From Certhia americana (Eukaryota > Chordata > Aves > Passeriformes > Certhiidae): a DNA stretch of 64,000 nucleotides. The number at the start of each line of letters is the position of its first letter. Within the stretch, counting starts at the first letter, position 1. Made by a program: the position numbers and the translations under genes. The DNA lies in NCBI GenBank assembly GCA_018697195.1, contig CM031857.1, forward strand, positions 97,411,674 through 97,475,673. The letters run 5' to 3'. The notes below the pieces were generated by a model that had not been told where the DNA came from, searched no databases, and worked only from the letters and a program-made list of their open reading frames with translations. Positions 13,979-27,060 of the stretch are shown here, one piece after another.

Positions 13979-16676
13979 GATATTCTACCCCTGTTACACA
14001 TAAGGATGGGCCAATAAAAATAATTATTTGCCTCAAATGTTCCTAGTGATGTATTTCAAACTACAGCATAATCCAGAATATATAAAATGCCCTGTCAGAT
14101 GCCTCATGCTAATGGCAACTCTTGTCAGTACTTCAGAAGAATCTTGGTGTCTGCCCACTACTTCCATTCTTGAAGGAGGGAGGAGCATCTGTCAGAACTA
14201 AGCCCATATTTTTGTGATTTAGTCAAAGCAGAATATGATTCCTAAATTTCTTTGAGCAAACTCTCTACATTACCTGTACTCTTCTGTACTCTGAGCTACC
14301 ACCACTGTGGGAACAACATACCCTAGGTTTACCAGCATCACTTCTACTACTTCAACCTAAGTTTAATGACAAATGCATAGACATTTTAAGCAGGACTGTC
14401 TACTTTGCAAGATTTAAAGAAGGGGTTTTAGACACAAGCAGAGGAAGAAAAGATAAATCATAACTCAAATAAAAGTCTCAGCCATCCTTAAGCTTTTGCA
14501 TAGCTCTTTTAGCTCCACTCTGCCAGAACTTCTCTCTTGCCTCTCCTTGCTGTATGTCCTGAGATGCTGAATTCAGATACATTCTTACCTCCCCAGCTGC
14601 TCCCTTTCTTCTGGAGTCAAGTTTTCCTGCTAATTCAAGTGCCCCTATGTAGCTCAGTTTTTCAGTCTATTCAGCAGGATTTCTCCAGCCCCACTTTGCT
14701 TGTAGCCATCCAGAAAAACACAATCCAAAAATGAACACTGATGGGACTGGTAAACTTGCATGTTTAAGACTACTGTCCTTAGTCAGCCCTGATGTCTGCC
14801 CCCACTCAGTGCAGATCGCTCCTTTGGTCCACTGGAGATTACTAAAATATTCATATTAAATGTCATACAATACATACATTTTTGTCCAGCTTGTGATCTG
14901 GGTCCCTAGACAGCTTTCTGTGGAGACCACACAGTGCTTTCAAATAGCTGAGAAACACTCTAAGAAGTTAGGAAAAGAAATCCATCTCTACAGGACCACA
15001 CTGAAGATCTCTTTAATTTAGAAGGTGATGTGAGAGTAGTGAATATTTTGGAAGAGAGTAAGAGACAAGGGAATGCAGACAGAGGTCTCTCCCTTGTATA
15101 TTCTACTAGTTCCTGGCCCTGTACAATCTAAAACTTTCTGAGCCAATGGTCACATCAGCATCTTAATATTTTATAGGCCTGAGTGGAGAGTTCTTCCATG
15201 AACTTGTCTTATTGCTGTGCCTAGAAATTTTAGGAAGGCAAGCTCTCCTCCAGTCATTTGCTTTTACTGGGGTTCCCATGATAGAGGAGGCAGTGAAATG
15301 CATAACATGTTTCAGCACTTCAGAAGATAAGTACCTGGAAAACAAACAGCTGACTCAGCTTGGGTCTGGATGAGAGCTCAGTGCTGCTGTTAGATGGAAG
15401 AAAGCCTCTCAAGGGTAAACCACAAGCTTGGAATTGGATTTTAACTGAATATATCTGCCAGACTGATTACAAACAACTGCACATTCAAGGCAGCTTTCTC
15501 GGCTGCCAGATGCCCAAGCAACAACACCCCAAAAATCTACATAACAAGCAGATGTACAATTTCAGTGTGTGGATAGTAGTAGCCAACCTCACCCACCCTT
15601 TTATCACACCAGAGCAGAGCTCAGCAGAGGGACCAGTCAGTTTCAGCCAACCTAACCTATAAGGTTAAGAGTGTTTGCTTAAACAGTCTAATGGTGGCAT
15701 AATATACAGGATTAGCTACCAGAGTTCTTTCAAGCAGTGGGCAGCATGAGCTTGTAGTTCAAGATCCAGCTAATGCTGCTACTTAAGAGAATGCTGACTG
15801 TCCCAAACCCAGCATTCTGCACAGCCCAAGGCAGAATACGATGGCAGTGGCTTCCTCTATCCATAACAAGGAGTCAGAGTCCTTATACCTACACAGCAAG
15901 ACTCAGGCTTGCAAACAAACACACAGCACTGACAATATATGAGATAGCCCTGAAGGGAAGAGAGCATACATATACCCCAAAGAAGTAAAATCTATGTGAG
16001 GCTCCATTCCAGGAAGAAGGATGCATATTTCCCTCTGTGTAGCTGCAATAATATTTATGGCCATACAACAAACCTGTAGATGGACTTAGTAGGACATGAG
16101 AAAGTACTGAAAATATATTTTATTTATGATTTTTTTTTTTAATCTTAAAGCAAAGACTTTTTGGGAGCCATGCTGACATCTACACATTCACAGATTTCTC
16201 AAGTCACCACATGGCTACAAAATCAGAATCCCTGAGGAGCTTGGTCTCAGGTTCTAACCAGACAGAAATGCAGGAGGAGTCAGAGGCACAAAGGACTCAC
16301 CTGGAGCCAAAAAAGGCACAATATCATAGAGAAGAAAAAAAACCTGCTTCTCCTGAATTCCAGGCTAGTTCCCAGTATATGCAGTCCCAGGGTCTACACA
16401 AAATTCAAGCCATACAAAGGACAAAGAATTCTAAAACCTGAGTCTAATGAAGATAAACCACGGACAATACTGCAAAGTGGATATATGTGGCATAAACTCA
16501 ACACAGCCAAGAAAATCACAGAGAATCCTTTCATTAGCACAAACAGATTAAATTGATGTACAATTGTACAAGTCTTCTCCAAGAGCAATTGCATTAACCC
16601 ATGCTGTAATGCAAACCAAATGCAAAGGGAAATTGTGTGACAAAGGCTTATAGAAAACAATAAATAAACATAGACA

Positions 16677-16746
16677 CATTTACACACACATACGTGTATA
16701 TATATATATATATATATACACACACATATACAGACACACACGTATA
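16677..16746 (+). repeat. (CA)n / (TA)11 / (CA)n compound microsatellite
   Basis: A core of alternating TA (about 16,697-16,718) is flanked by CA-rich repeats and by ACGT tetramers on both sides, making the whole stretch nearly self-complementary. Confidence 0.92.
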
Positions 16747-17439
16747 TTTAAATATTTGACATTATGGGTAGTTATAATTTTATTTTCAGTCCTTTGACAC
16801 ACCTGCTAGATTGTCCTCCTTGCATTTATTCAACACTGAAATATCTTAAAATATCATTTAGCTGAATATGAACAATTGAGTTGAGAGTTCACCACATCTT
16901 TCTGCTTAGCTTTCAAATATTTGCAGCAAGAACCACTTGGAAAATAAAATCCTAACACATAGTAGGAGACTGTACAATATGCTCAGCCATAGCAAAGCAG
17001 TCTTTGTAGCAGAATTCAAGGTTTGCCATTGCCACTGTAATGGTAAAATAAACCATTCAGGATTATATTGGGAAAACCAGATTTCTGTCCTAAAGAAAAA
17101 AATTGCTGATGAAGATGGTCACAAAAGGGCTGACCCAGCATTCCTCCAAGCCCTTCTTTGGAGGGTGGCAATATGAGAACAGATCCCAAGTATAACTAGT
17201 AGTTTTATTAATATATAATTATTTTCCAGTGATGGAAATGTTAAGCCTAATCCAAAAAAAGCACATATCTGGTTTGGAACAAATTCCTGTACTGCATCAT
17301 GCCCAGCATATGAATTATTGCACTGCCCTCATGGATCTTTTTATTTCTCTTGTTATATAAAACATAAACATTCAGGAAAAAATGGGAGGAAGATGCTCAT
17401 TTTATAGAAATCCTGCTGATTCCCAAAAGACTGGAAATG

Positions 17440-17960
17440 CATTTCAAGAGTAATTTGTCTTAATGCAAATCTAAGCCATGGCTATTTTTGATGCAGTGAC
17501 TGAACTCATAACTTGTACAATGAAATAAAAACATTTGTCAGGAGTTGCAAACCAATTGTTGAAAGACATGCATTGTCATGGGATGTTAAATATAAATTTA
17601 CACAAGTCCAGAAGGCTTTCCTGTGATGAGCCCTTTACAGAAACAGTTAATTAATGTTCAACTCAATTCATTCATGGCAATTAGCAAAGCCGATTGTAGT
17701 AAAATGTCTTTGGCAGCCAATATTTGTCATCTGGAGACTGGAACAAATCTCAAAGTTATGAGTATGGGAGTGATGTAAAGTTTATTAATAATACAGCAAA
17801 CAAACCTGATTTCCGCCTCTTCGAGAAATTACTGTAATTTGCAGATTACAGTGCAAAATGAGATGGAGCACAGTAATTAATCTGTGAGCTACAGAATAAC
17901 TACTATACATATAACAGATGTCTGCTGTGACAAGGGGCACATTACCTTCATGTTTATATT
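17440..17960. promoter_or_regulatory. Candidate conserved noncoding element (untested)
   Basis: This stretch lacks repeats and reading frames and is dense in developmental-enhancer-type words: a perfect POU octamer ATGCAAAT at 17,463-17,470, several homeodomain TAATTA/TTAATTAAT cores, and CAATTAG. Its texture resembles vertebrate conserved noncoding elements, but conservation cannot be judged from one sequence. Confidence 0.22.
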
Positions 17961-18616
17961 AAGAAAGAAGAGGGATTCAACAGTTTTATATGGGAGAATT
18001 GTGGGAAAGATCTCAGAAAGCCCCCTATGAGAAGGCAGGGAATTATAAATATTTGCAAGTGTTTATTCAGGTGCCACTACAGTACACTGGTGAAACACGG
18101 ATTGAATGCAAAGGGGGGTGAGGGAGAAAACATCTGATCTAAACGTTAATGGATTCATTTCACTGGTACAGATATTGACTCAGTTCATCTCACTTGGTCA
18201 ACACCAGTCCTGAGCCAAAACTTGCATGTTCATTAACATCAGTTGTACAAGCGATAGGACATTTTTCAAAGTAAAATCTTGCTGGAGAAATAACAGTACT
18301 AAAAGTAGTTAATTCCAAATTATTAGAAATACAGGAAGCAGCTTATCTTCATAAAGATGGCTGGATCCCAAGATATTTGGAGACATGGGCGTGATACCCT
18401 TCTGCTTTCCTTGTACTAGGCTTTAGTATGGAAAGCTGCTGATGTTTTTGCTCTTTTTCCACCATCACCACCCCCACCAGTTTGCATCACAAAGACAGGT
18501 TCTTCAAGAATGTGAAAAGTCCAACTTTGCATGAGCTGGAAAAAGGATTTAGTGATTTTTGTTGGAGTTCTCTTCACCTTCTGATGGGAGAATGTAATTA
18601 TTTCTAGCCTATGTGG

Positions 18617-18633
18617 AAAAAAAAAAAAAAAAA
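18617..18633 (+). repeat. A17 homopolymer
   Basis: Seventeen A residues after atgtgg. It is a simple repeat with no recognised element attached. Confidence 0.95.
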
Positions 18634-18836
18634 CAAAACAGCAAAGCAGACAATTGATTGACATAAAGGGTAGGATTCAGCTAAAACCAACAAGAAATAG
18701 CCATATGTATGTGACCCCATGTCATCTTGGGGCTTTAGGTTCCACCATGTTCAAATTGCCTCATCTGAAAATGGAGCTCTAAGTGATCTCCTGGACAGCT
18801 GTCTAATTTCTGTTGAGCTCACTTTACCCGCATGGT

Positions 18837-18870
18837 GACACCTACACATAGATATCTAAGTGTAGGTGTC
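18837..18870. repeat. 34-bp near-perfect palindrome
   Basis: The arms GACACCTACAC (18,837-18,847) and GTGTAGGTGTC (18,860-18,870) flank A-TAGATATCTA-A, whose core is itself palindromic. Sixteen of the seventeen base positions on each side pair. Confidence 0.95.
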
Positions 18871-21800
18871 CTAATCTGCAAACTGAATATATCTGAGTTT
18901 TGTCTCTATGAAAGAAAGACTATGAAAACTAGGACACAGTGAGCCTGTTTGTTTAGATGGGCCTTCCCTTCTCATCTGTAGCTCTGAGCATCCAGGGAAA
19001 CTAAAGTTTTGGAGGTCCTGACAGCAATTACACTGTAGGACATCCACAATCATTCTCCTCTCTGAAAACTCATCCCATCATGTAAAACACAGAGGAGTCA
19101 GAACAGGATTTTTTTTCCCCATTTAACAACCTTGAGTAGTCCAAATAACACCTTTCATTCCAAAATCTTACTGTTAAATTTGCCCTCTAATAGGAAATAG
19201 TTCCAGCACCCACCAAACTCTTTTCCTCCCAACCATTGCCTGCAGAGAGTGGGTCTGGGAGGGAAATTGTTTCAGAGCAGACTCAGCTCCATTTTCTCCC
19301 ATGGACAGTGGCAGAAAATTATCCCAATTAATTCAGCTTTAGGAACGCTGCCATCCGTACTGAGGAAAATCAAGAGGCCATTGTCAGCTGATGTTTCCTT
19401 TGCCCAGTAATCTAGGTGGCTGATAAGAATTACTGTGCTAAATGATGATAAACTAGGGGGAAAGAAAAAAGAAATTAAGCTCCAATCCAATACACCCCAA
19501 GGCTTCCCCTGTTGTGGCAAAGATATAAGCTCAGTAGCTGGGTATGCACAGTGTTTATTAGGTCTGCTTTTCTTATCATCAATTTCTGATTTCATTTTAA
19601 AGATCTCCCAGAGGAACTCAAATGAAAAAAAAATCAATTTATGTTCCAAAGCCAGGCAAAACTGGAATAGATAATGTCCAACCAAGGAAAATGATTAAAT
19701 CCAATCTGCACCTTAGTTGAGCAGAGTAACTCATTGACTGGCTATAAAAACATGCTGTATATTTGGGGCACAAAAGATGTGAAATTCCAACAAACTTCAA
19801 AAGAAACAGAATCAGGTCTTTCAGAAAACAACCTATAAAATATATATTCACTAAAGCCCACAGGCATAAGCCTAACTGTATTTATTTCACAGAGGTTATT
19901 GGTATAAAACTGCAGTATCACCAGGCAGCAAAGCAATATTTGGCTCAGTCTCCAATGAAAAACTGAGAAATGCTGTACATGTAAGATTTGTGGTACCTCC
20001 TGCTTGCCAGTTCTCTCCATGCTTCCAAAATACCAATCTCAATTGAGACCTGGCAATCCTATGTTTATGTAAACAGTCCCAAACTGCATGCAGTGCTAAA
20101 TGTGCCAGAATCAGAAAGCAAAGTATTACTAAAAATGGCTTTTTCCTACAAACCAGAAACTGGAAGTGCAACTATAAACTCTGAATCCAATCTCATCTCT
20201 AATAAGAAACTATCGGCCCTGCACTGTCTCAGTGGCACCAATTAAAATTGTCTTTGTTAGAGATGATAATCATTGGAGGCAGGAAAAGGGACACACAACA
20301 CTTCTGTTTGACCTTGGAACATCCCATATGCATCGGAAGTCAGTGCATGAAACAAAGTCAGAAAATAAAATCTTGTACAGTAGATTCAAAATAATATAAA
20401 GGCAAATTCCTTTGGAGAGGGAAGAAGCAGCTCAGGCCAACCCACATGTGCAAACAGCCAATGGGAAAGGGAGCCATGGCACTGTAGAGCATGCTGGAGC
20501 TGACAGATGATCAGCCTGGGGATTGCACAGGATTTCAGGACTGCCCTGAGTTTGTGTTCGACACTGAATTTCACATAAAATGTTCAACAGAATGACTTGC
20601 AGCAAAAACAAGATGGTAATTGCTAAAAGAACCACTCAATGTAATTAAAATACCAGGACAATCAGAGGAATGCAATAACCCCCCGTACTCCCAGATCTAC
20701 TTCCTCTGCCTGAGAGTGTGGAGAGGTGAGAGGAAGAACAAGATTTCCAATTTGCACAGCAGGCTATAAACAATCTTGTGGGCTCCTGCTGCAGTACTCT
20801 ACTTGTGTACTATCATCTTTACTGAGGCTGCAAACAGAAAGGTCTACACTTTTCAAAATCCAAACCAAAACCAACAGATGAGTAAAAGTAAAACTAAAAC
20901 TAAAAATGAACTCAAGATCAATACTTTGCAAATAAGAAACATCATGGGGAAAACCCCCAAATCCTTCTACAGGAATATCATCCTGACAAACTTAATCTCT
21001 AACTCCTTTAATTTTTTATATGAAGATCATAACAGCAGTCTGGAAAATGGTGGAAGAAGGGAAGAAAATCTAGATGTCATTTTGCAGCCGCAGGTGTCTG
21101 AAACCAGCATCTAAACTGAAGATAAAGGGTATAAAGAGCTTTCATATCAGAAAAATAGCCTCTTCTGCCCAGGGGGGAAGAAGCTGCAGATGCTACAAAT
21201 CAGCTGTAAGGACAATACTGACTGAGGACATTCACATGTCGTTGAAGAAAGGCCTCCAATCATCTACAAAGCAAAGCTGTGGAGCAGCCTTTCAGAAAGA
21301 GTAGTGGGACTTGAACTTTAAGTCTAAAGATATAAAGATGAATTTCCCAGGTGTTAATATTATATGGCTGTCTAAGTTAGCAGTGGGCTGGACAAGGTGA
21401 TCGAGGTCTTTTTCTATCCTTATCTGTGCATCTCCACACAACAAACAATGAAAGATGGCAACTATGACACAAAGACCACACACCACCATTTCAGAGATGT
21501 TTTTTTCTGCTGAGGTAACCTGCTCACTTTCATCTAGGCAAGTAAAGTAGATCAAAACAATATAAGATAGCTCCTAAAAACTAACAACAAGAGAATGATA
21601 AAGAGTTGAAAGTTCAAAATATTGATCAAAAATAGTTACGCCGTCAGCAAGGTTTAATTTTCATCCATGACCCTCGTTTCCAGAATGCCAAAATTCATTA
21701 AGTCCCAAAGTCAAGCTTTGTCTTTAAAAGTGCCTACCAAGCAAAAAATACGGCCCCATGAGCAGTACATTCTGGATTTCCAGCATGGCAACTTTCAGCC

Positions 21801-24354
21801 AGAAGCTGAAGTCTGAATTTTGGTGTTCAGCTTGGTCCCTCAGACACTGTCACTGTGAGAGAAAGGCAGCTCTACTGCCTTTACCAGCTCAGCCACACAT
21901 CTGTCCTTCCCACAGGCACATTCCTTCCTCTGACAAACGGACGGGAGAGGAGGAGCAATATTTGGATTAAACTGATTAATCTGGAAGTGATCCAGTTCTA
22001 ATCAACACTTAAAAGAAAACCCCAGTTTCTCTTCCACTGCCAAAATTAGGCCTTAGTCTCCCCGATCATCCAGCACTAATGAACTCAGACGCATTTTATG
22101 CAGCTAATTCACGTATGGTCAGACAAAATGGGAAAAACAACTGCTGTCTTCCAACATATTAAAAAGATTCAAAACAGCTCAATCCAAATCATCACAGTTG
22201 AAAATATGTTCACCACACTTGCAAAAATTTAGGACCACCTTTTATTTAATTATTTCCAGGAAACAATGGAAGATTTCTATTAAAAGTTAAGTCCCAGGAT
22301 CACTGTTAGCAGAGTGTACAATGTAGGAGATCCTGGTTAATGCAGCTTTCAGGGGTTAGATTTTACACCATGCTTCAAGATGTAGTTTGAAATAAATGTC
22401 TGGGTATTAGTTGAACTCATTATTATAAGAGTGAACAATTCTGTAGGAACAGAAGATGTGAACAGCTGAAATACAGAATCATGAGTCCTAAGCAAATAAA
22501 AACCTTTCATAAAGGAAACTTTCCAAAATATATTTCTAAACAATGGTTGACTGCAACCAAATAATTCACACCCCATTGTGAAACAAACAGTAATAATTTC
22601 TAGCAGACACTGGGGCTCAGAAACAAATGATGATCCCTTTTATTTCTCCCTCCTCTTCCAAGAAGGTTTTACTAAAACGTGTGATTTAAAGTAGCATATA
22701 TTAAACAAAAGAACTGAACTCACTTCTGGCTCGAAGGAGAGAGTAGCTTAGTAAATGCATTTTTTCCCACAAGTGCTATTTCTAGAAGAACAGTCTTCTT
22801 AAAAAATCAATCTACAAGCTTCAAAGTCAGCTTTGAAGTCAATAGTTTAAAAAATCACTTTCTATCAAAGTATTTTTGGCCTGAGGTTTGGCTTTTGTTT
22901 TCAGCAGTCCTTCCAAAGGCTAGTATGCTGTAACAGTGGCTACCAGCTCAGACCCCACATAGGTGACAGTAGCTGTATACACTAATTTTGCAGTTCCTTG
23001 AACTTGCATGAGTGGGGACAATATTTACCTTTGCTCTGTGCTGAAATCACACACCATTTTGGTTTAAAGTTACTTTGCACTTCAATACAATTGATATTTT
23101 GTTTTGAAACTATAGAGCAATTTTCAGTGGTAGTCAGACAATGTATGTTCTGAGTCATTTTGTAGCACTCCAATAATAAAACTCACAATGTGAGTGCAGA
23201 GTTTTTGCTAAAGCTCTGTGAGTGACAGTTTCTGGCACTCTTTTAGACAGGTGGGTATGAGAATCAGCAATTAAATGTCAAGCATGGAAGGGCTGCAAGG
23301 CCCCCCAGGCTTTCTCCTGGCCCTTTAGGTTCGGGCAGGTGGGGCATCCTTCTCCCCAGGACCTCTCCATTGTAAGACAGATGTCCTTGTGTCTGTTTTC
23401 TCTCTGGCCCAGACAATGGTAAAGGGAGGCAGCCAGCTCATGGGCAAAGCTGAAGCTTTTCAGAAGTTTCTGAGGTCTGTTTAATCCCTAAAAAGTTGGG
23501 TCAATTTGAGAAATCTGTATCCCCATCTGAAATAAATACCAGTCTTCTACAGGGCCTAAAGCTTTAACAAAAGCAGAATCTCCAGAGATTTTTAGTGGTC
23601 TCAGTGTCAGAGAAGAATTAAAGTGCAAATGCTGATGGAGAGTGGGGGGATATTTTTAATCATTAACATTTCTTAGTGGATCTTTTACTTTGTTACAAAC
23701 CCTGAGGCTGTTTTCTTTTTACCAAACCCATTCACCTGTGGCAGAGGTATGAACTTCAGCATTTCAGAGGTCTGGCTACCATGCAAAGACTGCAGGTATT
23801 TTTTGTACTACTATTATCAGTGTGCATATCCTACTGGAAGAAAAACTACCCTGAAGAGGCTAGCTAATGCTGAAGTTTTCTTTTCAAAGAGCAAAAGAGT
23901 TTGCTGAAACCTGATGAGACTGACCCAATTTTACAGAAATCTCAAGACTTTGCTACTGCTCAGTAATAAAATCATAACAGAAATCCAATAATAAAAGCAC
24001 TTTAAAAACAAAGTTGTGTAAATTATTTTACTTTGCCAGCTGTTCTGAAATGCCATTTTATAACATTTCCTTCTAAAACTTTCTCTGAAAGCTTTTTCCC
24101 CAAGTTAAAAATTGTAGACATGAGAGTTTTTAAAGGTAGAAATTTAAAAAAAATTATTGATGCAAATGGTCTGTCCAGATAGATTATTTAAAGTTTCTGG
24201 ATGACCATGTTTGTGGTCCTTTACCCTCCCTCTTGCCTTCTATAAATAAAAATAATTCAATTATAGTGCAGACCATCTTTATATAAGCTGTATAGACCAA
24301 AGACAGACTTTCTGTCTGCCTGCATGTCTGTCTGTCTATATAGATGTCTGTCCG

Positions 24355-24430
<76 letters not shown>
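24355..24430 (+). repeat. (TCTA)19 microsatellite
   Basis: Nineteen perfect TCTA units, preceded by degenerate TCTG/TCTA units from about 24,310. The uninterrupted core is long enough to be polymorphic. Confidence 0.97.
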
Positions 24431-25075
24431 CCATTTCCATGGCACTTAGAGCAAAGCCTCGATTGCACACTGTACATACAAAGCAAGGATGCTACAACAG
24501 TGAGTGATGACCGATGTGCTGCTGCTGTTGCATCATTCTAAAAATTACTTAAATTCTGAGATTGAGGTTGTTTAGACAATTGGTGACTCTGACAGAATCA
24601 GCCCCAGGAGTTTGTATTGATTTATCATAGGAAGGTGGCTATATAATTGCCAGGAGGCTAACATAAAAGATGTCTCTGAATTTTTTGTCTTGTTTGGGAA
24701 AAGGAAACATTTCCCTGTTAGTGGTTTTGGTTAGCACAGCAGGCCTTCTCTGATGCAAGGGGCAATAATGTCCCTCAAGACAGAGGGAATAGCAGTCAAA
24801 ACCTGCATTACTATTTTCCCTGTAGATTTTTAGGCTTTGTAGTGCATAATTCCCAGATGTTTCAGTGCAAGTTCAGCTTCTCTGCAGGAAGGAAGAAGCA
24901 GAAGCTTTATGTCTGTGAAGGCTCCAAAGTGGATCTTGTTCTCCACACTCTGAACCCCTCAGATATCCAAGGTGGATAACTGAATGGACCCCAAAGACAA
25001 TCTAATTAGGAAAATTATTATGGACCTGAACAGTTGTGCCAGAACAACTAGGCATCTGTACTCTGACTGGATCTT

Positions 25076-25102
25076 ACTTAAGGAAGTAGAAATTCCTTAA
25101 GT
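25076..25102. repeat. Perfect 10-bp inverted repeat, 7-nt loop
   Basis: ACTTAAGGAA at 25,076-25,085 and TTCCTTAAGT at 25,093-25,102 are separated by GTAGAAA. A third, partial TTCC copy follows at about 25,110. Confidence 0.93.
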
Positions 25103-26546
25103 TTTAGAAATTCCAAGACAGTCAGGGACAAATGGCATTGCATACAAAATTTGCACACTATATGAAAAAAACCTTTCAAACCTTATTTAGGTCTTTTTCC
25201 TTTCACCCCTCTCCTTCTAAACCCCCAGCATGGACATTAGACTCACACAGACCACTTACATCCTCATTTCATGCCATCCGAAAGTTCAGCTGTATTGAGT
25301 GCTCAAGAGTATGATGGGGAGGAAGGATTTACCACAACGACTGTTTGCAAATGGTCTACAGGAAAAAGAATAATTAAATTGACTCACATTTAGTGAATAA
25401 AATACTGAAGCTCTCTCACATATAGATGCCAAAGGTAAGTTTGGCTTCTTCAGCTCTGTGTGTGTATATAGAAATATAAAACCACACAGGGTTACAACAC
25501 AGAAGCTATGTTATGTTTGCTTAACAAATGAAATATAGATACTTAAATGAAAATTAAACAGTCAAGATTTTGTTATTGTGGTAGAGCCAAACGAGTGTAA
25601 AAATCCATAGAATAAATAATCTGTATAATCCTCTGTTTAAAATAATTCAACACAGTAACTCATATCAACTCCAAGAATTTGCTTATGCCTGTCTGCTTGA
25701 CTAGGTCTCTGTCTTTAATTTAAACTGCAAATAGGATATGCAGTTATCTTCTGAAGGGTTTTGCAATTGCTTTTCTCTACACTGGTTGTAAGATTCAGCT
25801 CGTTCTTAATCTGGATGGGACAAGATCTATCATAAAGAGAGCCTTGTTTGCAATTTCATTTCAGATTTTTGTTATCAGTTTCTTAATAGGATTATATTCA
25901 GGGTTCATTCACTTATCTCAGCACTAAGACTTAAGTTTTCCTTGGCCCTATGCTTTACAGAAACACTCCTTCTATGACATAGAATAAAGTTGTTTACTCC
26001 TTACGTATCTGTAATTATCAGCACTAACTGCAAATGACATATGCTGAGCATACATTTAAAATAATGAAAGATTATTATCTCCAAGCCAAGTGTGCAGCAT
26101 GAAGGAGAGATACTCTGACTGCTTAGAAAATATATAAATCAAACCCCTCAAAAGCCTAAAGTGTTAGTAATCAAATAAAGGGGGAAAATGGAAATAAGTG
26201 GGCTCACACTTCTTTGAAATTATTTCACTGCTGATTTCCATAAGAACCAGAGACACCTCTTTGAAAATCCTGAGGGACACTGATTGTAAGTGCTCCCTCA
26301 GCCTGCATCAGTCTCCTGAGGGTTGCTACAAACAGTCCTCAGGCAGATACCAAGCCACATTGTTTATTTTTGTTTCCTCTTTTTACAGCGTCTGTCCAAG
26401 TATTTTGACCCCAAAGTTTTAAGGTTTAGAAGACAATAATATTGTCAGTCAGTCTCTTTAGCAGTCTCTTTCACCAGGTGAAAGGATACAACGAGGTCTC
26501 TGAGCACCATGTAAGCCAGCATGCGGCTTTGCCATAGAACAGAAAT

Positions 26547-27060
26547 GTAGAATCTTGGAATAGTTTTGTTTGAAAGGGACCTTTAAAGGTTATCTAGTCC
26601 AGTCCCCCTGCCATGAGCAGGGACACCTTTTACTAGAGTGTGTTGCTCAGAGTCTCATTCAGCCTGGCCTTGAACACTCACAGGGGTGGGGCACCAACAA
26701 CTTTTCTGGACAGCCAGAAAAAAAAGCCTTTTACCACTTTCATTGTAAACAAATTCTTCCTCTTATCTCATCTAAATCTACTCTCTTTCACTTTAAACTA
26801 TTCTGCCCTTGTCTGACCTCTACATGCCCTTGTCAAAAGCCCACATCCATCAACTTCTTGTAGGTCCCCCTCAGGTACTGGAAGGTGCCACAGGGTCATC
26901 CCAGAGACTCCTCCAGGCAGAACAGTCCCAACTCTCGGCCTGCACTCACAGGAGAGGTGCTCCAGCTCTCTAACCATCTCCATGGCCCACATCTGGACTT
27001 GGTCCAATGGGTCCACATCCTTCTTATTTCGAGGTCCCAGGGCCGGACACAGTACTCCGG
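26547..27060 (-). mobile_element. CR1 LINE, 3' fragment in intergenic DNA
   Basis: Read on the plus strand this is the reverse complement of CR1. It begins tagaatcttggaat, passes ctagtccagtccccctgcca and cagcctggccttgaacac, then tacatgcccttgtcaaaag, and reaches gacacagtactccgg. The element therefore points left. Open frames of 139-177 codons overlap it on both strands, but they are repeat-derived or chance. Confidence 0.9.

Larger units (their letters stand above)
13979..26546. other. Intergenic DNA, second part; no gene seen
   Basis: It contains the TA/CA and TCTA microsatellites, the 34-bp palindrome at 18,837 and one candidate regulatory block. The longest open frame is 137 codons (minus strand, 19,272-19,685), which is Phe/Leu/Ser-rich, unlike any family I know and probably chance. 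A second perfect ATGCAAAT octamer lies at 24,160-24,167. Confidence 0.7.

Noticed and set aside
19272..19685. 137-codon minus-strand open frame
   Set aside because: Hydrophobic and Ser-rich, with no recognisable motif and overlapping open frames on the other strand. It fits chance in AT-rich DNA.
24344..24541. Open frame with repeated Leu-Ser-Ile-Tyr
   Set aside because: It is the translation of the TCTA microsatellite.
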